In this document: piece after piece, positions 7,078 to 15,880 of the stretch
How the letters are laid out: every line of letters starts with the position of its first letter
How positions within the stretch are numbered: the first letter of the stretch is position 1
Source: Saccharospirillum alexandrii_A
Lineage (GTDB): Bacteria; Pseudomonadota; Gammaproteobacteria; Pseudomonadales; Natronospirillaceae
DNA length: 64,000 nucleotides
Direction of reading: 5' to 3'
NCBI RefSeq assembly: GCF_043641555.1
Contig: NZ_JBHZRJ010000001.1
Location: 1 to 64,000, forward strand
Made by a program: the position numbers and the translations under genes
The notes under the pieces: generated by a model
Database searches by the model: none
Seen by the model: only the letters and a program-made list of their open reading frames with translations
What the model was told of the DNA's origin: nothing

Positions 7078-9027
7078 ATGGACAGCAAGGTCTATCCGGT
7101 GCCCGCTGCGGCACGTGAACGTGCCCTGGTCACTTCTGAAGATTATGACCGCCTGTATCAGCAGTCAATCGAAGACAACGAGGGTTTCTGGCGCGAACAG
7201 GGCCATCGACTCGACTGGTTCAAGCCCTATACCCAGGTTCGGGACGTCAGTTTCGACAAGAACAATCTGCACATCAAATGGTTTCAGGACGGCACGCTGA
7301 ACGTTGCTCATAACTGCATCGACCGCCATCTGGCGACCAAAGGCGATCAGACCGCCATTATCTTCGAAGGCGATGAACTGACCGACGAGAAAACCGAAAT
7401 CACCTATCGCCAACTGCATGGCCACGTCAGCCGGCTGGCGAACACCCTGAAAGACCTGGGCGTCAGCAAAGGCGACCGGGTCACCATCTACATGCCCATG
7501 ATTCCCGAAGCCGCCTACGCCATGCTGGCTTGTGCCCGCATTGGCGCGATTCACTCGGTGGTGTTCGGTGGTTTCTCACCCGATGCCCTGGCCGGTCGCA
7601 TTGAAGACTGTGACTCCAACCTGGTCATCACCGCCGACGAAGGCGTGCGGGGTGCCAAAGCCATTCCGCTGAAGCAGAACGTCGACAAGGCGCTGGAACA
7701 TTCCGGTACCGAGTGTGTCAAAAAGGTACTGGTGGTGCGTCGCACGGGCGCTAAGGTAGGCTGGAAAGAAGGCCGGGATGTCTGGTATCACGAGTCGGTA
7801 GACAAGGCCAGCGATGACTGCCCGGCCGAAGAGATGAACGCAGAAGACCCGCTGTTCATCCTCTATACCTCCGGTTCAACCGGTAAGCCCAAGGGCGTGC
7901 TGCACACCACCGGCGGCTATCTGGTGTACGCCTCGCTGACGCATCAGTACGTATTCGACTACCAGGACGGCGATGTCTACTGGTGCGCGGCCGATGTAGG
8001 CTGGATCACCGGTCACAGCTACATTCTGTACGGACCGCTGGCCAACGGCGCCAAAACCCTGATGTTCGAAGGCGTGCCGACCTACCCGTCGGTGAAGCGC
8101 ATAGCTCAGGTCATCGACAAGCACCAGGTCAATGTTCTGTACACCGCTCCCACCGCCATCCGCGCGCTGATGGCCAAAGGCAACGAAGCCACCGAAGGCT
8201 CCGATCTTTCCAGCATTCGCCTGCTGGGCTCGGTTGGCGAACCGATCAACCCGGAAGCCTGGGAGTGGTACCACAGCCATTACGGCCGCAATGAAGTGCC
8301 CATCGTCGATACCTGGTGGCAAACCGAAACCGGCGGCATCCTCATCACCCCGCTGCCCGGCGCGACCGATCTCAAACCCGGCTCTGCCACACGGCCCTTC
8401 TTTGGTGTTCAGCCAGCGCTGGTCGATAACGCCGGGCGCGAATTGAAAGGCGCGGTAGAAGGCAACCTGGTCATCACCGACAGCTGGCCGGGCCAGATGC
8501 GCAGCATCTATGGCGACCACGACCGTTTCGCCCAAACCTACTTCAGCACCTACGAAGGCTATTACTTCACCGGCGACGGCGCCCGTCGGGACGAAGACGG
8601 CTATTACTGGATCACCGGTCGTGTCGACGACGTACTCAACGTCTCCGGCCACCGCCTCGGCACGGCCGAGATTGAAAGCGCCCTGGTCGCGCATCCATCG
8701 GTCTCCGAAGCCGCGGTTGTTGGCTACCCGCACGATCTGAAAGGGCAGGGCATCTACGTCTACGTCAGCCCCATGGCCGGTGTGGTACCGAGCGATGAAC
8801 TGACCAAAGAGCTGGTGCAATGGGTGCGCAAGGAAATTGGCCCCATCGCCTCACCCGACCTAATTCAGTGGACCGACGGCCTGCCGAAAACCCGCTCCGG
8901 CAAGATCATGCGCCGCATTTTGCGCAAGATTGCCGCCAACGAGCAGGACAGCCTGGGCGATACCTCAACCCTGGCCGATCCATCTGTGGTGGATGATCTG
9001 ATTGAGCATCGTCTGAATCAGAAATAA
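7078..9027 (+). CDS. acs: Acetyl-CoA synthetase (AMP-forming)
   Basis: This enzyme activates acetate via acetyl-AMP to acetyl-CoA, scavenging acetate for growth. The length of 649 residues is typical. Motifs seen are the P-loop-like YTSGSTGKPKGV, the WWQTETGG core, and the C-terminal PKTRSGKIMRR. In the last, Lys609 is at the same number as the regulatory acetylated lysine of the Salmonella enzyme. GGGGAAG precedes the ATG. The CrbR-type regulator immediately downstream and the CrbS-type kinase nearby match the known two-component control of acs in Vibrio and Pseudomonas. Confidence 0.96.
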   Translation: MDSKVYPVPAAARERALVTSEDYDRLYQQSIEDNEGFWREQGHRLDWFKPYTQVRDVSFDKNNLHIKWFQDGTLNVAHNCIDRHLATKGDQTAIIFEGDELTDEKTEITYRQLHGHVSRLANTLKDLGVSKGDRVTIYMPMIPEAAYAMLACARIGAIHSVVFGGFSPDALAGRIEDCDSNLVITADEGVRGAKAIPLKQNVDKALEHSGTECVKKVLVVRRTGAKVGWKEGRDVWYHESVDKASDDCPAEEMNAEDPLFILYTSGSTGKPKGVLHTTGGYLVYASLTHQYVFDYQDGDVYWCAADVGWITGHSYILYGPLANGAKTLMFEGVPTYPSVKRIAQVIDKHQVNVLYTAPTAIRALMAKGNEATEGSDLSSIRLLGSVGEPINPEAWEWYHSHYGRNEVPIVDTWWQTETGGILITPLPGATDLKPGSATRPFFGVQPALVDNAGRELKGAVEGNLVITDSWPGQMRSIYGDHDRFAQTYFSTYEGYYFTGDGARRDEDGYYWITGRVDDVLNVSGHRLGTAEIESALVAHPSVSEAAVVGYPHDLKGQGIYVYVSPMAGVVPSDELTKELVQWVRKEIGPIASPDLIQWTDGLPKTRSGKIMRRILRKIAANEQDSLGDTSTLADPSVVDDLIEHRLNQK

Positions 9028-9053
9028 GCACCCGCTGAACCAAGGTAATCGAC

Positions 9054-9077
9054 AACCCGGCCCCGCGCCGGGTTTTT
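9054..9077 (+). terminator. Intrinsic terminator after acs
   Basis: AACCCGGC and GCCGGGTT form a GC-rich hairpin that runs into TTTTTG. The following 160 bases to the next gene show no other feature. Confidence 0.8.
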
Positions 9078-9239
9078 GTTGGTTCACAGACGCCAAAAAA
9101 CAGGTCAAACTAGGTCACAATAGAAAACAGCGTCAAGCGCTGACCGACTACAACAAAAAAATGCACCAACAAGCCATGCCCGGAGCGCCAATAACCGGTC
9201 TGGCCAAGCTGCCACGCAGCCTCAGCAATAGGAATGCCC

Positions 9240-9887
9240 ATGTCATATCAGCTACTCATCGCCGATGACCACCCCCTGTTCCGGGATGCATTGATGATGG
9301 CCCTGCAGCAGGGTGACCTGAGCGACAGCACCATTGCCCTGGCCTCAACGCTGGAAGAAACCCTGACCGTGCTTGAGCAGCGACAGGATCTCGACCTGCT
9401 CATGCTCGATTTGCGCATGCCGGGCAGCGACGGCTTCTTTGGCCTGATTCAGATTCGCAAAACCTTTCCGGACGTACCGGTTGTGGTGATCTCCGGCAGC
9501 GACGACCCGGCCGTCATCGCCCGTACCCGCACCTTTGGCGCGCTGGGGTTTATTGCCAAGTCAGCCCCGACAGACGCCATTCGTCAGTCGGTACTGGCCA
9601 TTCTGAACGGCGATGAAGTCTGGCCGGAGGGCGTCGATGCCACCCCGGAAGACGACGAACTGCTCGACATCGTGCGCCGACTCGGGGAACTGACCGACCA
9701 GCAACGCCGGGTGTTGCAACACCTGCAACAAGGGCGGCTGAACAAGCAGATCGCCTACGATCTGAATATCTCCGAAGCCACGGTAAAAGCCCACGTAACC
9801 GCCATTTTCCGCAAACTCGGCGTGTTAAACCGGACTCAGGCGGTCATTCTGGTCAACCGCCTGGCGATGGACTCAGAGAACACCTGA
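9240..9887 (+). CDS. crbR: LuxR/NarL-type response regulator, CrbR-like
   Basis: This 215-residue protein has a receiver domain (residues 1-120, acidic pair D9/D10, phosphoacceptor Asp57 in LMLDLRMPG, Lys in FIAKSAPTD) and a C-terminal LuxR helix-turn-helix (NKQIAYDLNISEATVKAH). ATG 9240 is preferred over an in-frame ATG at 9234 because AGGA then lies at normal spacing. It sits between acs and the CrbS-like kinase gene, so it is most likely the activator of acetate utilisation known as CrbR/ErdR. The symbol rests on context and domain layout, not on an alignment. Confidence 0.8.
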   Translation: MSYQLLIADDHPLFRDALMMALQQGDLSDSTIALASTLEETLTVLEQRQDLDLLMLDLRMPGSDGFFGLIQIRKTFPDVPVVVISGSDDPAVIARTRTFGALGFIAKSAPTDAIRQSVLAILNGDEVWPEGVDATPEDDELLDIVRRLGELTDQQRRVLQHLQQGRLNKQIAYDLNISEATVKAHVTAIFRKLGVLNRTQAVILVNRLAMDSENT

Positions 9888-10085
9888 CTGCTTTGATTCC
9901 AGCGACATACTGACAAAAAGCGTCACATTCTGGCCGATACCGCAAAGGCTGTGAACCAGTACTCCCCTGAAATGCCGACTGAGCGGCTTTCCCAACATTG
10001 GCACGCTTCTCGCTCTATGCTCTGTGTAAGCGAATTAAATCGAAGTATTTGATTCAGTACCCAGTGGGAAATAAGGGGAAGTGAC

Positions 10086-10325
10086 ATGACCTCCACGCTT
10101 AAACACAGCACCGCCCGCCGCAGCCAGGACGACTCGGCCAGCAAGGTTGTGCACCTTTATCAGGTTCGTCCCGAACTCGCGCTGGCGCACCTCAAGCGCA
10201 CCACCGGGCTGGATTTCGATTCCGTACCCCAAAGTCTGGTCAATCACGTTAATCTGGCAAAAGAAGACGATGACCGGTATTCCGAGCCGCCGATTCTGAC
10301 GGACGTAGTGGAGTGTCGCGGCTGA
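10086..10325 (+). CDS. Small hypothetical protein (79 aa)
   Basis: I do not recognise this protein. It is hydrophilic, with no signal peptide or membrane segment. The middle is basic (residues 37-47) and the C-terminus acidic (KEDDDRYSEP). A strong AAGGGGAAG stands four bases from the ATG, which supports translation. A hairpin at 10318-10350 overlaps the stop codon. It lies between the CrbR-like and CrbS-like genes; a link to acetate regulation is possible but unsupported. Confidence 0.6.
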   Translation: MTSTLKHSTARRSQDDSASKVVHLYQVRPELALAHLKRTTGLDFDSVPQSLVNHVNLAKEDDDRYSEPPILTDVVECRG

Positions 10326-10350
10326 TCAGCCCCTGAGGACTGACAGCCGC
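10318..10350. terminator. Stem-loop at the end of the small gene
   Basis: GCGGCTG (10318-10324) pairs with CAGCCGC (10344-10350). No clear T-run follows, so terminator function is uncertain. It could also serve the convergent gene at 10403. Confidence 0.4.
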
Positions 10351-10402
10351 GCAATGCAGGCAAGCGTTGGAAAAGCAGTTATCAATCTTCCGGGGCAGCG
10401 AA

Positions 10403-10804
10403 TCAGCTTTCTGATGATCCCCAAAGGACTTTGCGTGCAGGCCGTGACCGCTCGGCCGATTTATCCTGCACCGGCTGGACAAAGAGTTCATCGACCACAT
10501 AGTGATCGAGATCGCTCTGCAAAATGACATCGATGCGTTCCAGCCGGCCCGTCAATTTCAGATTGGCCACACCGGAGAGCAACAGTGTCTTGCTGTTGAT
10601 TCTTCCCTGGTCTACCGCAACATCCCGTACGCCAGAGGCATCCCGATAGCGAAGCAGCAACCGAACAGGGCTGTTGTCCTGAGCGTCAAAGCGTACCCAA
10701 CTGGCCACATTGAAGCGTTTCTGCCAGCGCTGGGTAACGGCGATCTGGTTCGGAGTGCTAAAGATGTGCTCCGGAACCTGGGTCAAAATGTGCATTTTCT
10801 GCAT
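10403..10804 (-). CDS. Hypothetical protein (133 aa)
   Basis: I do not recognise this family. The start at 10804 is chosen because GAGGAGGA stands eight bases upstream on the minus strand; a longer frame upstream lacks such a site. The protein is soluble with alternating hydrophobic strands and reads like a small beta-sandwich (SWVRFDAQDNSPVRLLLRY, then LKLTGRLERIDVILQ), ending in a basic tail. It lies convergent to the 79-aa gene and just downstream of the CrbS-like kinase gene on the same strand. Confidence 0.6.
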   Translation of the reverse strand: MQKMHILTQVPEHIFSTPNQIAVTQRWQKRFNVASWVRFDAQDNSPVRLLLRYRDASGVRDVAVDQGRINSKTLLLSGVANLKLTGRLERIDVILQSDLDHYVVDELFVQPVQDKSAERSRPARKVLWGSSES

Positions 10805-10939
10805 CTTGTGAATCCTCCTCGAACCACTCAGCTTATAGAAATGCCCGACCCAGTTCAGAGCATCAGGTCTCAACTTCAGTAATTGCCTAAAACATCTGTT
10901 TTAATTTTTGCTGCCTATTCCGGTTAGGCCCCAACAGAC

Positions 10940-13900
10940 TCAAGCCGCCGTCATCGCTCTAAGCAATGACCTCAGCGTGGCTGGCTTCACGGGCTTGCGC
11001 AGATAACTCAGCCCCATGGCTTCCGCTTCTCCGCGTAACTGGTCGTCCGGGTGTGCGGTGATCAGAATGCCCGGAACCGGGGTTTGCCAGTGTGCCAGCA
11101 ACTGCGGGTAAAGCGTCAGCCCGGTTTCGTTCTCACCCAGGTGGTAGTCGAGTAGCACCAGATCGGGCACGGGCACCTTGAGCGCCTGGTCGCCACTGGT
11201 CGCGAAATGGGTCTCGCACCCCCAGCGTTGCAGCAGAGTGACCAGAGCGTCCACATTCTGGGGTTCATTGTCGATCACCAGCACCTTTAGGGTCAGATCG
11301 GACCGGGAGGCGGCCGTTATGGTCTGGGCGGGTTTCAATACCACTGTCGGCTGCGCCAAGGGTAGCTCAACTTCGAAGCAGGAGCCCCGTCCCGGACGTG
11401 AGTAAACCCGAATCGGGTGCTGCAACAGCTGGCTCAGACGGGTCACAACACCCAGACCGAGGCCCACGCCTTCGGCCTCCTGGCTGTGTTGATCGAGCCG
11501 GGTGAAGTCATTGAAAATGCGCTGTAAATCCCGGTCATCAATGCCCAGACCGGAATCCCAAACCTGAATAACCACCCGGTCACCGCGCTGGCGGGCTCCC
11601 ACTAGAACGCCACCCGAGCGAGTGTACTTAATGGCATTCGACACCAGGTTCTGCACGATGCGACGCAGCGCATTGGGGACCGACTTTACCGCCAGACGGG
11701 TGTGCCGAATCCGCAGCTGAAGCTGCTTTTCGCGGGCGACTGGCTGAAACTCGTTGTCGATGCCCAATAACAGCGGGCCCAGCGCCATCGGTTGGGATTC
11801 GGGGGCCACCTCCTGACCATCGAGCCGGGCAATTTCAAGCAACGTCGACATCAGCTCTTCCGTGGTGCGCAGCGACTGATCCAGCTTGCCCAGCGTCGCC
11901 TCCGCAGGCCATTGCTCAGCCAGAGCCGCCGTATAAAGCCGGGCCGCATTCAACGGCTGCAGAATGTCGTGACTGGCGAGCGCCAGAAAGCGGGTCTTAC
12001 TGGCATTGGCGCGCTCGGCTTCACTTTTAGCCGCCAGCAGAGCCGTTTCAGCGCGTTCCCGCTCACCGATTTCAGCCCGCAATTCCGCATTGATCAGTCG
12101 CGCCGCTTCCGTCCGTTCCGCTACCCGAATCTCAAGCGTGTTCTTGGCATCCTGCAATTCGTCTTGTGCCTTCACGAACTCGGTAATGTCGTTAAAGGTG
12201 GTTACAAAGCCACCACCCGGCAGCGGGTTGCCCCGTATTTCAATCACCGACCCATCGCGTCTCACCCGGATAAAGCGGTGCGACGTACCCTGTTTCAGGT
12301 GCTCAACACGGCGCCGCACGTGCTCATCCGGTGAGCCGGGCCCGCATTCACCGCGCTCGGCATTGAACCGTACCAGCGTCTCGACCGGAACGCCTACCCG
12401 AATCATGCCTTTGGGATACTGGTACATCTCCAGGTATTTGCGGTTCCAGGCGACCAGGTTCATGTCGCCGTCGAGCACCGACACGCCGTGGTCGATGTTT
12501 TCCAGCGTTGCCGACAGCACCTTCTGGTTGAACTGGATCGCCTGAGTGGTCTCATCAAAGAAGGTCACCACATCTTCAAAATTCAGGTGCCGCCCCGACA
12601 GTGCCGAGTGCATCATGGCGCGTGCCGAACTGGCGCCAATCACACCGGAGAGGGTGCGTTCAACGTAGCGTATGAAATCGGCCGTCGGGGCTTCCTGGGG
12701 GTTCAGGTGCAGGTGGTTCACCCGCTCGAAATCTTCGATAAGGGTGCGGGTGCGACCGTAGCCGGCAAACCGTTCCAGCATGGCGATCAACTCGCCGGTG
12801 CGAATGCTGATCTTGCGCGGCACTTGCCCGGGGTGGTGCAAATGCTCATCGAGATTCACATAGGCCGCCGCCTGCATTCGATCGTTGAGGCTGGGCTGGG
12901 TGCGACGCGATAACCAGATGTACACCACCGTATTGGCCAGCAAGCTGAAGAAAACACCGTGGCTCAGCGGGTCGGTAAACTCGAACCCGAAGAGCGCCTC
13001 TGGTTTAAGCCAGTCGAACCCGAACAGGCCATGCTGCAAAAAAGTATCCGGGAGCATGGTGGAACGGACCAGGGTAGGCAGCATCAGCGTCCACACCCAG
13101 AGCAAGGTGCCGATCAGCATGCCGCCGTAAGCCCCCCAGGCATTGCCCTTGCGCCAGTACAGACCCCCGATCAACGCTGGCATCAACTGCACCACCAGGG
13201 AAAACGCCAGCAGGCCGATGGTCGAGAGTTCATCGATGCCACCAAAGCTGTGGTGATACAGCCAGGCCGCCAGAATCACCCCGACAATGGCCAGGCGCCG
13301 CACCATGATCAGCGCTGGCCCAACCTGGCGTCTGGGCTCCGCCATGCGCCCGCGCATCAGCAGGGGCAAGATGACATCGTTGCTGAGCATGGTGGACAGC
13401 GTGAGCGTGGTGATCACAATCATCGCCGTCGAGGCTGAAAACCCGCCTATAAACACCAGCGCGCTCAGCCAGTTCTGCTGGGTCGCCTGGGGAATCAGCA
13501 GTACGTAGGTATCGGCGTTCACGGCATCAGCCGGAAACAGCATCAGACCAGCCGTGGTAATGGGCAGAATCACCAGGCTGATCAGAATCAGGTACAGGCT
13601 GAATCCCCAGCGGGCCTGGTTCAGATGGCGCAGATCGGTGTTTTCCACCACCGTCACATGGAACTGGCGCGGCAACACCAGAATGGCACTGGCGGCCAGT
13701 ATCGTCTGGGTAATGAAATTGAGCGACGGCCCATTCCAGTCGAAGACCTCGATTTGCCGGAAGGTCGTCATGTAATCTGCCGGGCCGTTAAAGAAGACAT
13801 AGATCACAAAGAGAGCCAGCGTCACCAGCGCGGCCAGTTTGATCACTGATTCAAACGCTATCGCCAGCATCATGCCCCGGTGATGTTCCGACACATTGAC

Positions 13901-14434
13901 CTGCCGGGTGCCGAACAAGGTGGCAAAGCCGATCATCGCCAGTGCCACCATCAGCGCGGTGTCGCTGATGCCGCTTTGCTGGATCAGCACCGGGTCGACC
14001 AGTACTTCCAGGCTGGTGGAAACCGCCTTCAACTGCAGCGCAATGTAGGGCACCCCCGCCAGGGTGCAAATAGAGGTTACCAGCACGGCTATGCCGTTGC
14101 GCTTGCCATAGCGCGAGGCCAGAAAATCGGCAATTGAGGTCGTATTCTGCCGGTGCCCGAGCTTCACCAGCTTGATCAGCACCGGCCCACCCAGGGTAAA
14201 CACGAGAATGGGCCCGAGATAAATGGGCAGAAACTCCCAGCCACCGCTGGCGGCACGGCCCACACCGCCGTAGTAGGTCCAGCTGGTGCAATAGACCGCG
14301 AGCGACATTGAATAAATGCTGGCGTTGATCCACCCCGGCCAGCGTTTTTCCTTTTGCCGGTCACCATAGAGGGCGATCATGAACAGGACCGCCACATAGG
14401 CGATCGCCAGGGAGAATAACGACCAGGGGTTCAT
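10940..14434 (-). CDS. crbS: CrbS-like sodium/solute symporter-hybrid histidine kinase
   Basis: This 1164-residue inner-membrane sensor has residues 1 to about 500 forming an SLC5-type sodium:solute symporter with about 13 membrane helices. A linker and a PAS domain follow (about 640-750; LDGDMNLVAWNRKYLEMY). The HisKA phosphoacceptor is His822 in SHDILQPL. The HATPase has NLVSNAIKY, DSGLGI and GVGLGLG. A C-terminal receiver carries Asp1096 in VLLDYHLG. This is the CrbS layout, which senses acetate-linked conditions and signals to CrbR to switch on acs. ATG 14434 follows an in-frame GTG directly. Hybrid CrbS relatives with a terminal receiver are common in pseudomonads. Confidence 0.87.
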   Translation of the reverse strand: MNPWSLFSLAIAYVAVLFMIALYGDRQKEKRWPGWINASIYSMSLAVYCTSWTYYGGVGRAASGGWEFLPIYLGPILVFTLGGPVLIKLVKLGHRQNTTSIADFLASRYGKRNGIAVLVTSICTLAGVPYIALQLKAVSTSLEVLVDPVLIQQSGISDTALMVALAMIGFATLFGTRQVNVSEHHRGMMLAIAFESVIKLAALVTLALFVIYVFFNGPADYMTTFRQIEVFDWNGPSLNFITQTILAASAILVLPRQFHVTVVENTDLRHLNQARWGFSLYLILISLVILPITTAGLMLFPADAVNADTYVLLIPQATQQNWLSALVFIGGFSASTAMIVITTLTLSTMLSNDVILPLLMRGRMAEPRRQVGPALIMVRRLAIVGVILAAWLYHHSFGGIDELSTIGLLAFSLVVQLMPALIGGLYWRKGNAWGAYGGMLIGTLLWVWTLMLPTLVRSTMLPDTFLQHGLFGFDWLKPEALFGFEFTDPLSHGVFFSLLANTVVYIWLSRRTQPSLNDRMQAAAYVNLDEHLHHPGQVPRKISIRTGELIAMLERFAGYGRTRTLIEDFERVNHLHLNPQEAPTADFIRYVERTLSGVIGASSARAMMHSALSGRHLNFEDVVTFFDETTQAIQFNQKVLSATLENIDHGVSVLDGDMNLVAWNRKYLEMYQYPKGMIRVGVPVETLVRFNAERGECGPGSPDEHVRRRVEHLKQGTSHRFIRVRRDGSVIEIRGNPLPGGGFVTTFNDITEFVKAQDELQDAKNTLEIRVAERTEAARLINAELRAEIGERERAETALLAAKSEAERANASKTRFLALASHDILQPLNAARLYTAALAEQWPAEATLGKLDQSLRTTEELMSTLLEIARLDGQEVAPESQPMALGPLLLGIDNEFQPVAREKQLQLRIRHTRLAVKSVPNALRRIVQNLVSNAIKYTRSGGVLVGARQRGDRVVIQVWDSGLGIDDRDLQRIFNDFTRLDQHSQEAEGVGLGLGVVTRLSQLLQHPIRVYSRPGRGSCFEVELPLAQPTVVLKPAQTITAASRSDLTLKVLVIDNEPQNVDALVTLLQRWGCETHFATSGDQALKVPVPDLVLLDYHLGENETGLTLYPQLLAHWQTPVPGILITAHPDDQLRGEAEAMGLSYLRKPVKPATLRSLLRAMTAA

Positions 14435-14497
14435 CACGGGGATACTGCACCTCTTATTATTGGGTATTCTTAGACTTCACCGGTTGAAAGCCGGCAA

Positions 14498-14590
14498 CCG
14501 GGCATGCCTATCCGGGGTCGGCGTGAACCCGTCCATGGGGCCTAGACCGCAACATCCATGTTGCGGACTTCCCCGGATAGGCATACCCGG
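14498..14590. repeat. Long palindromic element with nested hairpin
   Basis: The arms 14498-14517 and 14571-14590 are reverse complements over 20 bases with one mismatch (core TGCCTATCCGGGG / CCCCGGATAGGCA). Inside lies a second near-perfect hairpin at 14547-14566 (CCGCAACAT / ATGTTGCGG) and a CCATGG palindrome at 14533-14538. It occupies the 374-base gap between the kinase gene and hemH. No reading frame, tRNA or T-run is associated. The form resembles dispersed REP/BIME-like mosaic elements of gammaproteobacteria. The rest of the gap (14591-14808) holds only the hemH leader with a GGAAGGAA ribosome site. Confidence 0.8.
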
Positions 14591-14808
14591 CAGCTGGCAC
14601 GATTTATGGCGCTGTTGAACCGTCAACCAGTGATATCCGTAGTGTCTGAGTCGCAGTGGTATAAAACCCGATGCCAGACGTGCATTATTGGACAGCGGGC
14701 CTATCGCGTTACAATACGTTATCAGTAATCATGGTTTTAGCAGTATTCATGCTGTAACCCTCGCCGTAAAGATCTACTCGCCTCTATCGCCCGATTGGAA
14801 GGAACGGA

Positions 14809-15819
14809 ATGTCTAAACCAGAGCAACATCCTGCAGTAAAACACGGTCGCATTGGCGTCTTGCTGGTCAATCTGGGCACGCCGGATGCACCCGATACCAC
14901 CAGTGTGCGCCGCTATTTGCGTGAGTTTTTAATGGACCGGCGCATTATCGAAGTCAGCCCGCTGATCTGGTGGCCCATACTGTTTGGCCCCATTCTGACC
15001 TTTCGCCCGAAAAAATCGGCCGCGGCCTATCAGAAAATCTGGCTGACCAACCCGGATGAATCCCCGCTGCGGCGATATACCCGCGAGCAGGCAGAGCGCC
15101 TGCAGCAGCAACGGCCCGAGTGGGTCATCGACTGGGCCATGCGTTATGGCACGCCGTCGATCGCCTCGCGCATTGACGCCCTGATGGCTCAGGGCTGTGA
15201 CCGTTTGCTGGTATTGCCGCTGTACCCGCAATATTCCGCCACCACGTCGGCCTCAGTTACCGATGCGGTTTTTGATACCTTGAAGAAGATGCGCTGGCAG
15301 CCAACCCTGCGCTTGGCCCACCCCTGGCACGACCATCCGGCGCATATCGATGCGCTGGTCTCACAAACCCGGGAGCAACTGGCTGCGCTGGAGCAGGAGC
15401 CCGAGGTGCTGGTGCTGTCGTTTCACGGTCTGCCACAAGCCTATTTCGATAAGGGCGACCCCTATTACTGCCATTGCCAGAAAACCGCCCGTTTGCTGCG
15501 CGAAGGGCTGGGCTGGCCAAAAGACCGGGTGCGGGTTACGTTTCAGTCCCGGCTTGGTCCAACCAAGTGGCTGCAACCCTATACTGCCGAGGTGCTCGAA
15601 AAGCTGCCGGAAGAGGGTATTAAACGCATTGCTGTGGCTACGCCAGGGTTTGTGTCGGATTGCGTTGAAACGCTCGAAGAGATAGCCATTGAGGCGCGTC
15701 ATGGGTTTCTGGAAGCAGGCGGTGAAGTGTGCGATGTACTGCCGTGCCTGAATGCCTCCGATCGAAGCATTGAGATGCTGGACAAAATTGTTACTCAGGA
15801 GTTGCAGGGCTGGGTGTAA
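14809..15819 (+). CDS. hemH: Ferrochelatase
   Basis: This enzyme inserts Fe2+ into protoporphyrin IX, the last step of protohaem synthesis, at the inner face of the cytoplasmic membrane. The length is 336 residues. The N-terminal LVNLGTPDAP, the metal-site histidine in LSFHGLPQAY, the YYCHCQKTA segment and the late FQSRLGPTKWL are all conserved ferrochelatase motifs. GGAAGGAACGG precedes the ATG. It appears monocistronic and faces the convergent XrtA ATPase gene. Confidence 0.95.
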   Translation: MSKPEQHPAVKHGRIGVLLVNLGTPDAPDTTSVRRYLREFLMDRRIIEVSPLIWWPILFGPILTFRPKKSAAAYQKIWLTNPDESPLRRYTREQAERLQQQRPEWVIDWAMRYGTPSIASRIDALMAQGCDRLLVLPLYPQYSATTSASVTDAVFDTLKKMRWQPTLRLAHPWHDHPAHIDALVSQTREQLAALEQEPEVLVLSFHGLPQAYFDKGDPYYCHCQKTARLLREGLGWPKDRVRVTFQSRLGPTKWLQPYTAEVLEKLPEEGIKRIAVATPGFVSDCVETLEEIAIEARHGFLEAGGEVCDVLPCLNASDRSIEMLDKIVTQELQGWV

Positions 15820-15834
15820 ACCGGCATCCGGTAG

Positions 15835-15868
15835 TCGCCCTAACCCCCCCTTGAAGGGTTCAGGGCGA
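15835..15868. terminator. Hairpin between convergent hemH and ATPase genes
   Basis: TCGCCCT-AACCC pairs with GGGTT-CAGGGCGA. It sits exactly in the 61-base convergent gap and may act bidirectionally, though a T-run is missing. Confidence 0.5.
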
Positions 15869-15880
15869 ACGGCTTGCAGT

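Noticed and set aside
6933..7118. Small frame upstream of and overlapping acs
   Set aside because: No good ribosome site, and it runs into acs in another frame; the region is better explained as the acs leader.
7876..8820. Long antisense frame inside acs
   Set aside because: It is the mirror of a GC-rich conserved gene; the acs motifs are complete on the other strand and the antisense product has no recognisable features.
14498..14590. Palindrome as a terminator for crbS or hemH
   Set aside because: It lies upstream of both genes, which diverge here, and has no T-run.
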